The position numbers and the translations under genes are program-made. A DNA stretch of 64,000 nucleotides from Mytilisepta virgata. Its lineage: Eukaryota > Mollusca > Bivalvia > Mytilida > Mytilidae. Positions 48,678 through 60,130 of this stretch are shown in pieces. The notes beneath the pieces were generated by a model that was given only the letters and a program-made list of their open reading frames with translations, did not search any database and had not been told where the DNA came from. The stretch spans positions 81,303,539 to 81,367,538 of the forward strand of contig CM051519.1 of NCBI GenBank assembly GCA_028015205.1. The letters are read 5' to 3'. Each line of letters begins with the position of its first letter. The first letter of the stretch is position 1.

Positions 48678-51600
48678 GTATGCATAAGGCCAAATGAAAA
48701 AATGTGTGGTTCTGGTTACCTACCTACCCTAAATATTTTTTGGACATTTATCAATATGCACTATTAAAGTCTGTCTCTACCAAAGACTGATGTTAAAAAA
48801 TTTGTAAAAAAAATCCCTACCTGCATATCGTATTTTTAATTATTTATTTCTAATTTGTGAAAAAAAAAAAAAATCCTGCCTACCTATTCTATTCTTTATC
48901 ATGATATTTCAGGAACCACACTTATTTTTTTACTTGACCTATTAAATTATATCAACTTTTTGCTGCAGATATAAAAATTGAATTGTCATATTTATAGTCA
49001 ACAGATTGCAAATATATAAATGTTTTCCAATTTAAATCATTAAAGCATGCTTTATAATGGATGATTCTGAAAATATTGACAGTGTTTCCAGAATTTAATT
49101 CTGTGGGAAAGGTAAAATTATTTTTTAAACTCACATTTACTACAGGTCTATTTCCATCACTAGGTATTAGTTCTTGTTTTCTATAAACAAAAACATTTAA
49201 TTGTCTCTTCTGAAACCACTGGGTCAATTCGTATACAACTTTTGTGGAATATTCATTTGGTGGTCTCCTGTTAAAAATTTGTCTTAGAATCTGGACACCA
49301 AGAAGTTTGGCCACATTTAAAAATCTTCTTCTTTGAAAGTCTTTTGAATTTGCAGAATTCTACAAGTCAGTTAATGCAAATGCACTTGTGTTTAGTTATA
49401 TACTTTTGATTTTGTGCTTGCTTTGTAACTTCACTCCATGTCCGTTTTTCCTCACATTCAATAACTTTACATGTAATTTCAAGAACATTTAAGTGAATAT
49501 GAAAGCTATGCATGTCTGGCATAAACTGTAAGTCATTTTTTTTAAACAATGGAAAATACAGAACACAGAAAAGTGATGCATAAAATATTGATCATGATCT
49601 GTTCTGGAACCGCTGGGCCAATTGGAACAAAACTAACTTGGCAGCAATGGTCTTTAGGTGGTCCACATTCAGAATTGTATCCGATGACCCCGTGCTTCAT
49701 CCAAGATGGCCGTCAGAGCCGAACTTAGTTTAACATGTATAGAAATGTTAGTGACAAAAATACACTGCAGTTGAATTTATATGAGATCAACTTTTGTCAA
49801 TTGATGCAAATAAAAATACAAGTACGGGTATTCAGGGTTATTCACTAGATGTATTTGAAAAAAACTTAGATACATACCTAATATGAAAACATACATATGA
49901 AATGAGGAACTTTTCTTTTCTACAGACTGGTCCAAAAGGGGTTATAAATGATTGGAGGGAGTTCAAAAGAATGGAAACAGAGAAGAAAGCAGAACAAGAA
50001 AAAGAAAAACAAGCATTACTAAAGAAGCTAACAGTAACCTGTAGATCTAGTGTAAGTATGTATTTAGTCTCAATGTTTTTCTAAAAATTTGCAGACATTT
50101 AAATGTAAGTCCTACTATATTAAGCCAAATAGGTTATATGTATATATCATTTTGAAATAAATTTATGTATGGTTGGTAATTTGACCAATCGAATTGAGAA
50201 TCCTTGGGTTTTATCTTTAGGCCAGGGAAAAATGATTGTTGGTTTCCCCTAACATGGGAAAATTTTCAAGGCCCGACAGGCATGTTTTTTGTTCTTGTTT
50301 TTTTTTGTGTATCAATTGTGTTGCTATAGAATATTTGTTCTATACGCAGTCTTTTTTTTTACTTGACAACTGGTATTAAACTTAGGTGACTTAAATAACA
50401 TAAAGAACTGGTGTCCATGACCATGTACTCAATCTTTAACCATTATTTCTTTACTTTGTATCGTTTGATGCGTACATTTGGGTATGTGGACCACTAGAAT
50501 ACAGGCGATCTGTGCCGAGGTGTCCATTTTGGGGTATTTAAACAACAGGGGAGCAAAACGCTTTCAATCATTGTTATCATTCTGATCAGTTAAGCGCTTC
50601 TGCGATCTAGATATTAAGGCGGAAAAAAATTACCTTGACATTGATGTGCTTCTATACAACAAAACTGAAACCATATGAAAAAATGCTTGATTAAACATTG
50701 CTGGATTGGAACAAGACACGGCCGTTTTTTTTGTTTTTTGTTTTTTTCTTGTTTGGTCGAAACAAATAAATGACCCGGCTGTTTAAAATAGACCCGATCG
50801 GGTTAGGGGTGAAACCAACAATAATTTTTCCCTGTCCTTAGGCTTATGTCGTCAAAATCATGAAGGCTGAAATCTGATTGGCTGATTGGAAAGGTCATCA
50901 AAACAGAAAGTAAAATGGAGTGTTGTTAGATCTAGTGCAGTGATTGAAAGGAGCAATTAGTAGATCTAATTTTAATTAGATTGTTGTTTGCCAAGTTATT
51001 CTATGATTAGAAAATTGATTTGATTTTTTCCATTTGAAGATTTGTCTCACTGAGTTATTCCATTTGAAAATTTGTCTCACTTTTGTTTGCAAAATAAAAT
51101 TGATAGAAGTTCCTTTTAATTGGTATTACTATTTGTTTAAGGATTCAGTTAATTTGTAGGATTGAAATTGCATATATAGGAATGGATTGATTGATTGTTG
51201 TTTAACACCATATGAACGGTATTGCAACCGTATCACCGCAATTTAGGAATAAAAGAGCTTTTTATTGAATATTTGTTTTCTACATTACACAAAATTTATC
51301 TTTTTGAAAGATCAGTAACTTTAGTTTGATTACATTTTAAAGAAAATGAAAAGAATGTTAGATATATTAAAAAATTACAATTTATTGTTCAATATTTACT
51401 CCTGAAATCATTTATTTTATTCATTTATTCTAATATCAGCTAGATGACGAAAAAGAAAAACAACAGGATGAACAATTCTTGGAACAGATTGAGAGAGAAA
51501 TGGAAGAATTTGAAGAAGAATTCATGAAAAAATACAGAGAAAAAAGAATAGAAGAAATGAGAAAAGCTCTACAAAATGTGTTAGTAATCATCTTAAGGTT

Positions 51601-54600
51601 GAAATAATTATAGAAATGTTAGAAAATGTAATGATATGCTGTATTATAGTGCCAACTGGGAAAACATTCCATAAGAAAGTAAATGACAAGAGATTTGATT
51701 ACTTTCTTTGACTGCCATTAAGTAAATATTCAGACTTATAGTGTTGCCTGTGTAGCATTGGCATCACATAGGTTTCCTATCTTCAAAATATGTTGTGTTT
51801 AATAAAAGTTAACTGAAGAATGAATTTGATGTATTCAGTATAATTAATCGTGGATTTTTTTTTATCTACATGTCTGTCAATTCATGTTTTGACATATGAG
51901 TTCCTTGCCCCTTTTTCATAAGAAACAGGTAAAATATATACATACTCTAAAATTATTAGGGCCCCACCATGGGACATGGCGGCCGCCCTATAGTAATCAG
52001 TCTTGTCCATCCGTCTGTCCGTCAGCATTTCCTTTGTCGTATGATAACTTAAGTTTGCCTTCACAGATTTTTATAATTTTTATACACAATATTGCACTTG
52101 ACCAAAGGAAGTTCCCTTTCAGTTTTGAGGAAAATCGGACAACAATTTTTGGGAAAAACTTAGTTTTTATATGAAAAAATGCATATTTTGAGAATTTACC
52201 TTATGTCGTAAGATAACCTCAGATTGCCTTCACAAATTTTCATAAATTTTATACACAGTGTTGAACATGATCAGTGGAAGGTCCCTTTTGATTTTTAGGA
52301 AAATCGGAAAAAACTTGTTGGGGAAAAAGTTTGTTTTTATATGAAAAAATGCATATTTTGAGAATTAACACTATGTTGTATGATAACTTAAGATTGCCTT
52401 CACAGATTTTCATAAATTTTATACACAGTGTTGGACATGATCAAAGAAAGGTCCCTTATGAATTTAAGGAAATTTGGGAAACAGATTGGCTTCACAAATT
52501 TCATAATTTTATACAGTTTTGGACATGATCATTGGAAGGTCCCTTTTGATTTTTAGGAAAATTGGAAAAAACTTTTTGAGGAAAAAATTAGTTTTTATAT
52601 GAAAAAATGCATATTTTGAGAATTAACACTATGTTGTATGATACTTAAGATTGCCTTCACAGATTTTCGTAAGTTTTATACACAGTGTTGGACATGATCA
52701 ACGAAAGGTCCCTTTTGAATTTAAGGAAAATTGGGAAACACTTTGTTTTTATATGGAAAGAGGCACATTTTGAGAATTTAGTTTCATGCTTTTTGATAGA
52801 TAAAATGAATGTATGAAATCACAACTACATTTTGAAGTGTTTTTGATTCCCATGAGTTAAATCACACAAGCCGGCGGGGCCCTTTCTGACATTGTCAGTA
52901 TTCTAGTTTTTTTTATGTGAAATTTATATTGAAATCAATTTGATATATTTGCAGACCAAAGTTTGGTAAAGTAATAGCACTTAATTCCAGTGATTTTGTG
53001 GAAGAGATAGATCAAGAAAACTCACAAGTTGTAATTATTGTTCATGTTTATGAAGATGTAAGTTTTAGTATTATATTACATATATATACATCTCATGACA
53101 ATATTATATCAAAACAACATCAGAAGTGTGGTTTTATTGAAAGCTGAACATAGAGTATCAGTTTTGAGGTAACTTAATACAACTTAACTGTAATAACCCT
53201 AATTATTCGACACTTTAAAAATTGTCAAAGTTACCATCATTATCAGATGGTGACGGTCAGTAATTTTAAATTCTTAGTAAAGTTTATTACTTTAAGTCCT
53301 TATCGAGTGTTTTTATTGTCTTTCTGAACAATCTATCATAATAAATTTGATTGAGACAAGATCAAGTTTTAAGTAAATTTTATTGATTTTTTCTACCTGG
53401 AAGTTTACTTTTGAAAAGAAATCCAAAACAAGTTCGAAATGGAATTGCATATTCGCGTTTCTCAGAATATTTAAATGAAGGAAAACAAATCCTCTTATCA
53501 CTGTTTATTAGACATTTAAAAGTTATAGTTATAATATAATCTAACAAGACCACGAGACAACAAACATTGAACATGTGTTGTAAAAATCATTTGTGAGATG
53601 CTCCGAAACCAGATCATGTGTTGCATATTTGTCAACAACATGGCGGGTCATTTGAAGTTTGCTGCTGTCCTGTCTTCAACATTAAAGCAACTATTTGAAG
53701 GTATAAAAAGGATAAATTCATGAAAGCGAAATAAAATAACAATATTGCAAGTATGAACCATTATTTCGGTTGCTGGTTCTTAAAGTACATTGATAAGGTC
53801 GATCTTAAGGAGTTAAAAAAATGACAATGATGAGAACAAAAAGACAAAAACTCTAATTTTTTGAAGATTTCCAATTTTCATAAAAAATGGGTGTATTTTA
53901 GTGTCTAATAATTAGAGTAAGTACGGTACCCAATATTCAATTGTTCATATATTATGATTGAAGTTTTTAATAAAATTGATATCAGTCAGCTTTATGAAAC
54001 AGATATTATCGTACTTCCCTTCGTCTACATCACCTGCTCAGCCACACTCTAATCCCCATATTAAGGCTTTGTGACATGTGAGGAGAAGTTATCATCGACG
54101 TCAGAATATGAGAGCAGGATATATTAGCGACGTCACAATGTGACAGCAGACGTTGTCAAGCTTACCTCTTGGAGGACAACAAAGTGTAAAAATTGTCTTA
54201 CAGGGCTGACTAAAATGTACAGCATTAGTACGATAAACAGATTATCAGGTTTTCTGCATAGATATTGTTAAATATCAGCCGCTCGCCGCTATATGAATCT
54301 TTTAGGCTCGTTTGCTGCACTTACTTTCCAAAAAAGCTTCATATAGTGGCTCATGGCTGATATTTTACAATATCAATGTGCAGAAAACCCGATAATCTAT
54401 ACATATGATCTCATTGAGAGAACCTTCACAATAGGTCCGAAAAGGACTTAGTCTTAATGTAAAAACCAAAGTATCCCTATTCATTGTACAGATTCAGTGT
54501 TTATATTCCATTCTGACCGTTGATTAGTTTGTTAGTTTGTTTTCAAATAAATTGGTATCTAGGAATGATATCTTTGCAGTGCATACATTAAAGATAGTAA

Positions 54601-57600
54601 TAGATGTCTGAAATGAATTGGGTTTATTATTGTGTCTCAGAATTGTAAAACATTAAGACTGTTAAATAATATTTGTACATGTTATTTGCATCTTGTTTGG
54701 ATTTTAGTAAACATTTTAATTGTTTTCCAGAGAAACCAAGCTTGTAAAACAATGAATAAATGCTTAGTGAGTTTAGCTGAGGAATATCCAACTGTTAAGT
54801 TTTGTAAATTAAAGGCATCAGAAACCAAACTTAGTTTGAAATTTGTAAGTATGAATGAAACATTTTCCCTTTTTATCTGAGAAAATCGATTGGCTATTGG
54901 TGGTAAATTTTGATTAATGTGAGGTTACAGAACTTTGTGTTATAAACAGATCCATAAAATCTTTTATTTGTTGGATATGTATTTGTCTGGTTCAGAAAGG
55001 GGTCTTAGGACATCCAAAATTCCATTTTTAGCTCACCTGGCCAAATATATTCTCCCCTGAAACTACATTATGAAATGTTTTGAAACTTTTCAGGGTAGAT
55101 GACAACAACATTGAACAAAACCCTCTACAAACAATCCAATTTTGGTTGAGGTTCATCCACTCAACCAATTGTTGCAGCTATTTAAAGTTTCCATTGAAAC
55201 CACATGAGAAAGGACTTTTATATCATTTGCTCAGAAACTAATGGGCAGATTGTAACCAAAGTTGACAGGAATGATTATGGAAGAACCTCTACCAACTTTC
55301 AACCTTTGGTTCCTATTTGATGAACAACATGGCTGCGAGAGGCCATCTTTGATTTTTATTGGCCAATTTTCAAAAATCTCCTCTGAAACTACAATATGAA
55401 ATGTTTTGAAACTTTGCAGGATTGATGACAAATATACCCTCTACAAACAGTCCACTTTTGGTTGAGATTCATCTGATCAGTCGACGGCTGTAGCTGTTCA
55501 AAGTTTCCATTAAATCCATATAGGAAAAGACTTTTTTGTCATTTGCTCAGGAACTAATGGGCAGACTGTAACCAAAGTTAGAAGGAATCTTATATTGAAG
55601 GACAGATGCAAATGATCCACCTTTTTAGGTCAAAGGTCAAATATCAAGTTACTTTGACATTTTGCATTTCTTTAAGATCCTTGTGGATACAAAAGAGCTT
55701 ACAGTTTATAATGACCTAATAAAGCCATGTGAGCGATGCAGGCTCACATGAGCCTCTAGTTGTGAACAAAATGTATTGAAAATTCCAAAAATTTCAATGT
55801 GGTCATTTCCTCCAATTGTTGATTTTTCTTTATTGACTGTTTTTACACCAATTATTATGTCAATACAATAAAATTCAAAGGTTTTTTCAATTAACCAGGT
55901 TTTCCAACAAAAAAATCTGGTTAATTTGGTGAAGTACGGCAGCAGGCGGGCGGGCAACAGTTTCCGTGCAATAACTGATGAACCCTTCAATCAAAGCTTT
56001 TCAAATCATAATATGTTGCTCGGTGATAAAATGGAGATCAATTTCGATATCGACCATTTTCATTTTTACCGCTCAAGCAATGCTTTTCAAATTTTAATAT
56101 GTTGTTCCCAATGATAAAATGGAGGTCAAGTTTGATATTGACCATTTTCACTTTTACTGCTACAGAGTTGCACTCCTTGATTAATTGGAAAATGGCACTT
56201 TTTGTAGTTTCCATGAAATAACAGATGAACTGATCAAGCATCATTTTTCAAATTATAATATGTTGTTCCTGATGATAAAGTGGAGGTCAAGTTCAATATT
56301 GATCATTTTCACTTTTACCTCATTGGAGTTAGTCCTTGATTAATTAGAAAATGGCAATTTTCGTTGTTTCCGTGCAATAAATAATGAACAGATCAAGGAA
56401 TGCTTTTCAAATTATAATATGTTGTTCCCAGCAATAAAATGGAGGTCAAGTTCAATATTGATCATTTTCACCTTTATTTCTCCGGAGTTACGGTCTTTGT
56501 TTAATTGGAAAAAATGGCACTTTTTGTCGTTTCAGTGCCATATGGATGAACCAATCAAGCAATGCTTTTCAAATTATAATATGTTGTTTCTGATGATAAA
56601 ATGAGGTCAAGTTTGATATTGACCATTTTCACTTTTACCGCTCCGGAGTTACGGTCCTTGATTAACTGGAAATTTGTACTTTTTGTCGTTTCTGTATATT
56701 TTAAACGTGATGTTCAACACATGTTTCTCTAAAAGCTCTTATCAGGTAAACAGGAGACCAAAAGTTTGGAAAGTCAAAAACAAACAAGGGAACAACAAAC
56801 TACCTGAACAGTTTTAGACAAGATTTGCACCTTACAAATGCATATGTTTCAACAACAAATATTTGAGAAAACCCATTTTGACAGCTTTTTACTGTACAAT
56901 TGTCAACAATTTTTCAAAGTTAAATCATCTTTCATAAAACTTCAGCCCAAGAGGTTGATTTAGTAAAAATATGAGATTTCAATAATGTTGCCATTGTCTG
57001 TAGGTGTACTTTGTTACAATGTAACAATCATGGAGCCTGCACGAACACTTGTGAGAAACATCAACATACTGATTACAGTTCTATCAGTATACCAAAATTT
57101 ATATTTTTGAATTAAAGTAACACAACATATTAGTAAAATAAGTAGCTTTGTGTCTATTATTTACATAATTCAGATAAATTGCTTGTCTAATACTTTACAT
57201 TAAATGATGTCTTAAAAATAAAAAAATCTCAAAAGTTTCAGTTCAAAGACATTTAATCCCAAAATTCTGTCTTGCGCTATGATGTTTAGAATAAAATCAG
57301 GCAATTGGTAATATATGATTTGTACAGCATATATTTTGTCAGGTATGACCACCGATACTTTATAAATGATAAGAGGATAAAATTTATAAGACTTGAATAT
57401 TGACCCTTATATACACATATTTTAGTTGTAATATTTATTTCAGGCCAAAGATGGTGTTCCAGCATTACTGATATACAAAAGTGGTGATATGATAGGAAAC
57501 TTTGTAAGAATTTCAGATGAACTTGGGGATGATTTCTTTCCATCAGATGTGGAGAGTTTTCTTGATGAGTAAGTAAATTTTGTATGCAAAAGTACTAAAC

Positions 57601-59349
57601 TTGAAAGAAGCTATCTGACTTTATTTATAATATATTTTTGGATAGATTTCATATAGTGCAAATCACACTTATAGTTCATATAGTACATGATGGACAGGTG
57701 GTCTTGGAAATAGAGTACCTGTTTTGGGTAATATAATCTAAACTCAGATTTTGGAAACTTTACAGAGAGTTTCAGTGACTGTGCTGGGCTCCACCGATGT
57801 TGCAAAGTACGATTATTTTATTCAATCTGGCGACAGAATTTTGTTAAATCTAGCTCACACTAATTGCAAATAAAGCTAGATATTGGACTAATGTGAAAAC
57901 ATTTTAAAATGGTAACTATGCATGCTTTTATCACATTAAACTGGTGTTTAAAAGCGTTATATCATAAAATTTCCAATCAGTAAAAATTGTGATATCACTT
58001 CTGGTTTAACATCAACAAACACCTGTGGAACAATCGATGTTTTATTATGCTTGCCATCGAAATAAAGGTAATTTCAAATGAAAGATGAAAGTTAACTGTG
58101 ATTAAAACTTTATTTCATCAGAAATACTTTTTAGGTTATGTTATTTCAAATAGTAATGAATAAAAGAACAATCATGTATGTTTCAAAAAGGGGGAGGGTG
58201 ACTTGGTGAACAAATTTTGAAACTGGCGAAAAAAATGATGCTTTAGCGATTTTTTTGGCAACAAGTTTTTGAATGCCAGCGCAACCCCCTTGTTTATAGA
58301 CTTATTGGAGATGTTCATAAAGGAGTATGATGCAAGTTCAAGATTTTTATGCCCCCACGGCTAGTCGAAGGTTTCCGTGCTCTAACTTTAGTTTGCCTCA
58401 ATCAAATGTTATGAAACTTATACACAATGCTTATTACCACCAAACACAGATCAAGTTTGAATTTGGGTGGTGTCACATTCACTGTTCTGGTGTTATGTCC
58501 CTTTATAAATGGAAAAATTGCTGAATTTGCTGTTTCCACACTCTAACTTTACATTGCCTCAACCAAATGTTATGAAACTTATACACAATGCTTATTGCCA
58601 CAGATCAAGTTAGAATTTGGGTAGTGTCACTTTTACCCTTCTCAAGCTATGTCCCTTTATAAATGGTAAAATTGACAAATGTGTCATTTCAGCACTCTAA
58701 CTTTACTTTGCACCAACTAAATGTTATATATGAAACATATACACAATGCTTTTTACCGCCAAACACAGATCAAGTTTTTGGGTGGCATCACATTCGAAGT
58801 TCACGACTTATGTCCCTTCATAAATAGAAAATTGCTGAATTTGCCGTTTCCATACTCCTTCTTTACTTTGTCTCAACCAAATATTATGAATATTATACAC
58901 AATGCTTATTACCATGAAACACAGGTCAAGTTCGAATTTGGGTGAAGCCACTTTTACCATTCTTGAGTTATGTCCCTTTATAAATTGAAAAATTGCCAAA
59001 TTTGCTGTTTCCTCAGCAGGTTTGAATTTAATACATTGACTCTTGCATATTTATAAGCGGGGGCACCCGTATCCCATGGAAATATTCTTCTTTTATTTTT
59101 AAAAAAATTTCATGATGCATTTCAAGAATTTTTAAATTTTTAAAATATTTAATTAATTTTTGACACAAATTGTTGATGGATGGTACATATTTTGTTTTCA
59201 CATGAATTATTTCTTATTTCAGACACAGTTTATTACCATGTAATGATATAATCAACAAATGTATTCAAGACAAAAATACTGGAGAGAAACGTTGTGTATT
59301 ACCACAGGACAATGATTCAGATAGTGACAGTGACTTCGATATAGATTGA
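48501..59349 (+). CDS. PDCL: Phosducin-like protein (PDCL/PhLP1), complete seven-exon gene
   Basis: In other animals this is a cytosolic co-chaperone that works with the CCT chaperonin to assemble G-protein beta-gamma dimers. Exons: 48501-48677, 49926-50051, 51440-51579, 52955-53057, 54731-54844, 57444-57568, 59223-59349; 912 nt, 303 aa (human about 301). All junctions are GT/AG and in frame. The N terminus has LDDRLLGEK and an acidic, CK2-like SSDEGERDDEDDD stretch. Residues 60-76 carry TGPKGVINDWREFKRME, the G-beta-gamma binding helix. Helical Glu/Lys-rich residues follow to 147. The thioredoxin-like domain spans about 149-270 (VVIIVHVYED, EEYPTVKFCKLKAS, GVPALLIYKSGDMIGNFVRI, LGDDFFPSDVESFL), and the tail is DSDSDSDFDID. 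Orthology is strong. An acceptor-like TTGTAG at 48475 suggests a 5' UTR intron. Confidence 0.95.
48687..48942. repeat. MITE-like element at the PDCL exon 1 donor
   Basis: AGGCCAAATGAAAAAATGTG at the left matches the complement of the right end AAAAAAATAAGTGTGG.. (AGGTCAAGTAAAAAAATAAG read on minus). Internal CCTACCTACCCTAAAT blocks are shared with 42970-43194. Confidence 0.65.
49601..49736 (-). repeat. 136-bp copy of part of the 46.9-kb element
   Basis: 134 of 136 positions match 46938-47073 by eye, including ATCCGATGACCCCGTGCTTC. It lies in PDCL intron 1 in the same plus-strand orientation; no element ends are present. Confidence 0.9.
49926..50051 (+). CDS. PDCL: PDCL exon 2
   Basis: 42 codons between CTTTTCTACAG and TCTAGT|GTAAGT; encodes the conserved TGPKGVINDW helix and KKLTVTCRSS. 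Confidence 0.95.
50216..50843. repeat. MITE-like element with about 40-bp inverted ends
   Basis: The left end GGCCAGGGAAAAATGATTGT and the right end ...CCAACAATAATTTTTCCCTG pair over about 40 bp, with TTGGTTTC and CCCTAAC in both arms. PDCL intron 2; no ORF. Confidence 0.75.
51440..51579 (+). CDS. PDCL: PDCL exon 3
   Basis: 140 nt after ATATCAG, ending AATGT|GTTAGT in phase 2. Encodes LDDEKEKQQDEQ through KYREKRIEEMRKALQN, matching the charged helix of the family. The donor is chosen for frame with exon 4. Confidence 0.85.
51955..52895 (+). mobile_element. Tandem-core element with GGGCCCC ends
   Basis: Starts GGGCCCCACCATGGGACATG and ends near GCCGGCGGGGCCC. A GTCCATCCGTCTGTCCGTCA motif follows the left end. 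About four to five units of roughly 172 bp contain GTATGATAACTTAAG, GATTGCCTTCACA, TTTATACACAGTGTT and GAAAAAATGCATATTTTGAG. Non-coding, in PDCL intron 3. Confidence 0.7.
52955..53057 (+). CDS. PDCL: PDCL exon 4
   Basis: 103 nt between ATTTGCAG and GAAGAT|GTAAGT. Encodes PKFGKVIALNSSDFVEEI and VVIIVHVYED, the start of the thioredoxin-like fold. Confidence 0.93.
54240..54398. repeat. Foldback element, relative of the 9273 and 20251 elements
   Basis: The arms GATTATCAGGTTTTCTGCA and TGCAGAAAACCCGATAATC pair, with AAATATCAGCCGCTCG inside. The centre GGCTCGTTTGCTGCACTTAC is a decayed GAGCG/AGCGA core. PDCL intron 4. Confidence 0.75.
54731..54844 (+). CDS. PDCL: PDCL exon 5
   Basis: 38 codons between TTTTCCAG and AAATTT|GTAAGT. 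Encodes NQACKTMNKCLVSLAEEYPT and VKFCKLKAS. Confidence 0.93.
55030..55760 (-). mobile_element. GAGCC-type tandem-core element, copy F
   Basis: Begins TTAGCTCACCTGGCCAAATA and ends CCATGTGAGCGATGCAGGCT...CATGAGCCTCTAG. The core has two units with CTCTGAAACTACA(T/A)TATGAA, TTGCTCAG(A/G)AACTAATGGG and GGTTCATC-type blocks. PDCL intron 5. Confidence 0.65.
55990..56700 (+). repeat. Tandem array of about 160-bp units
   Basis: About 4-5 units; AATTATAATATGTTGTTCC recurs near 56250, 56412 and 56572. Each has GATAAAATGGAGGTCAAG, GACCATTTTCACTTTTACC and a GTTTCCGTGCAATAA-like block. PDCL intron 5, non-coding. Confidence 0.75.
57444..57568 (+). CDS. PDCL: PDCL exon 6
   Basis: 125 nt between TTATTTCAG and GATGA|GTAAGT. 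Encodes DGVPALLIYKSGDMIGNFVR and LGDDFFPSDVESFLD. Confidence 0.95.
58340..59085 (+). repeat. Tandem array of about 158-bp units with ATGCCCCC end
   Basis: Four units; ATACACAATGCTT recurs near 58420, 58579, 58740 and 58896. Left end TTATGCCCCCACGG, right end GCGGGGGCACCCGT. Units hold ACTCTAACTTTACATTGCCTC and TTATGTCCCTTTATAAATGG. PDCL intron 6. Confidence 0.75.
59223..59349 (+). CDS. PDCL: PDCL exon 7
   Basis: Acceptor ATTTCAG, phase 2 in, TGA at 59347-59349. Encodes HSLLPCNDIINKCIQ and the acidic Ser/Asp C terminus typical of PhLP1. Confidence 0.92.
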
Positions 59350-59469
59350 TACATACATGTAGTAATTATTCATTGCTTGAATCTCTTATTCAAATCACTG
59401 CAATTTTTCCATGTGTCAAAAAAAAGTAGAGATGAAAATTGATATTTTGTATACATGTCAAAATTTTAG

Positions 59470-60130
59470 TTGATACAAATGATGTTTATGAGGTCTTCTA
59501 CAAAGATTCCTCATTTCAATTTGATCCGGCAAAACAAATGGCTGCCATGGGCAATTTTTTTTTCAGATTGGCTGAAATTTGAAATATCATCTCCTCTGAA
59601 ACTACAAGTGCAAGTGATTTGTAAGTTGATACAAATGATATTTGTGAGATCCTTTACAAACCTTCCTAATTTCGTCTTGATCGGAAAAAAACATGGCTGC
59701 CATGGGCAATTCTTTTTTCTGATTGGCTGAAATTTGAAAAATCATCTCCTCTGAAACTACAAGTGCAAATCATTTGTCACATGATACAATGGATGTTAAT
59801 GAAGTCCTCTACAAAAATTCTTCATTTTATCTTGATTGGTCGAAAAAAATGGTTGCCATTAGTGGTTCTTGTTTCTGATTGGCTGTAATTTAAAAAATGT
59901 CCTCTGAAATTACAAGTGCAAATGATTTTTAACTTGATACAAATGATTTCTTTTTAGATCTTCTACCCTCCTTTTGACTTGATCTGGCAAAAATCATGGC
60001 TGCCATGGGCAATTCTTGTTACTGATTAACTGAAACTTTAAAAATCTTCAAAGGGCTAAATAGACAGGCTAGTCTTTAAATAAGATTTTTTGGGCTATTT
60101 GTAAACCAGGTGAGCAATACAGCTTTGGTT
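59470..60130 (-). repeat. Tandem array of about 156-bp units downstream of PDCL
   Basis: Four units with TTGATACAAATGAT, ATGGCTGCCATGGGCAATT and CCTCTGAAACTACAAGTGCA, about 156 bases apart. The right end AAACCAGGTGAGCAATACAG resembles the GAGCC-type ends, so this may be an eroded member of that group. Possibly within the PDCL 3' UTR. Confidence 0.65.

Noticed and set aside
48678..48767. Read-through tail of the PDCL exon 1 frame
   Set aside because: Past the GTATGC donor the frame enters a MITE; splicing to 49926 gives the conserved TNTGPKGVINDW.
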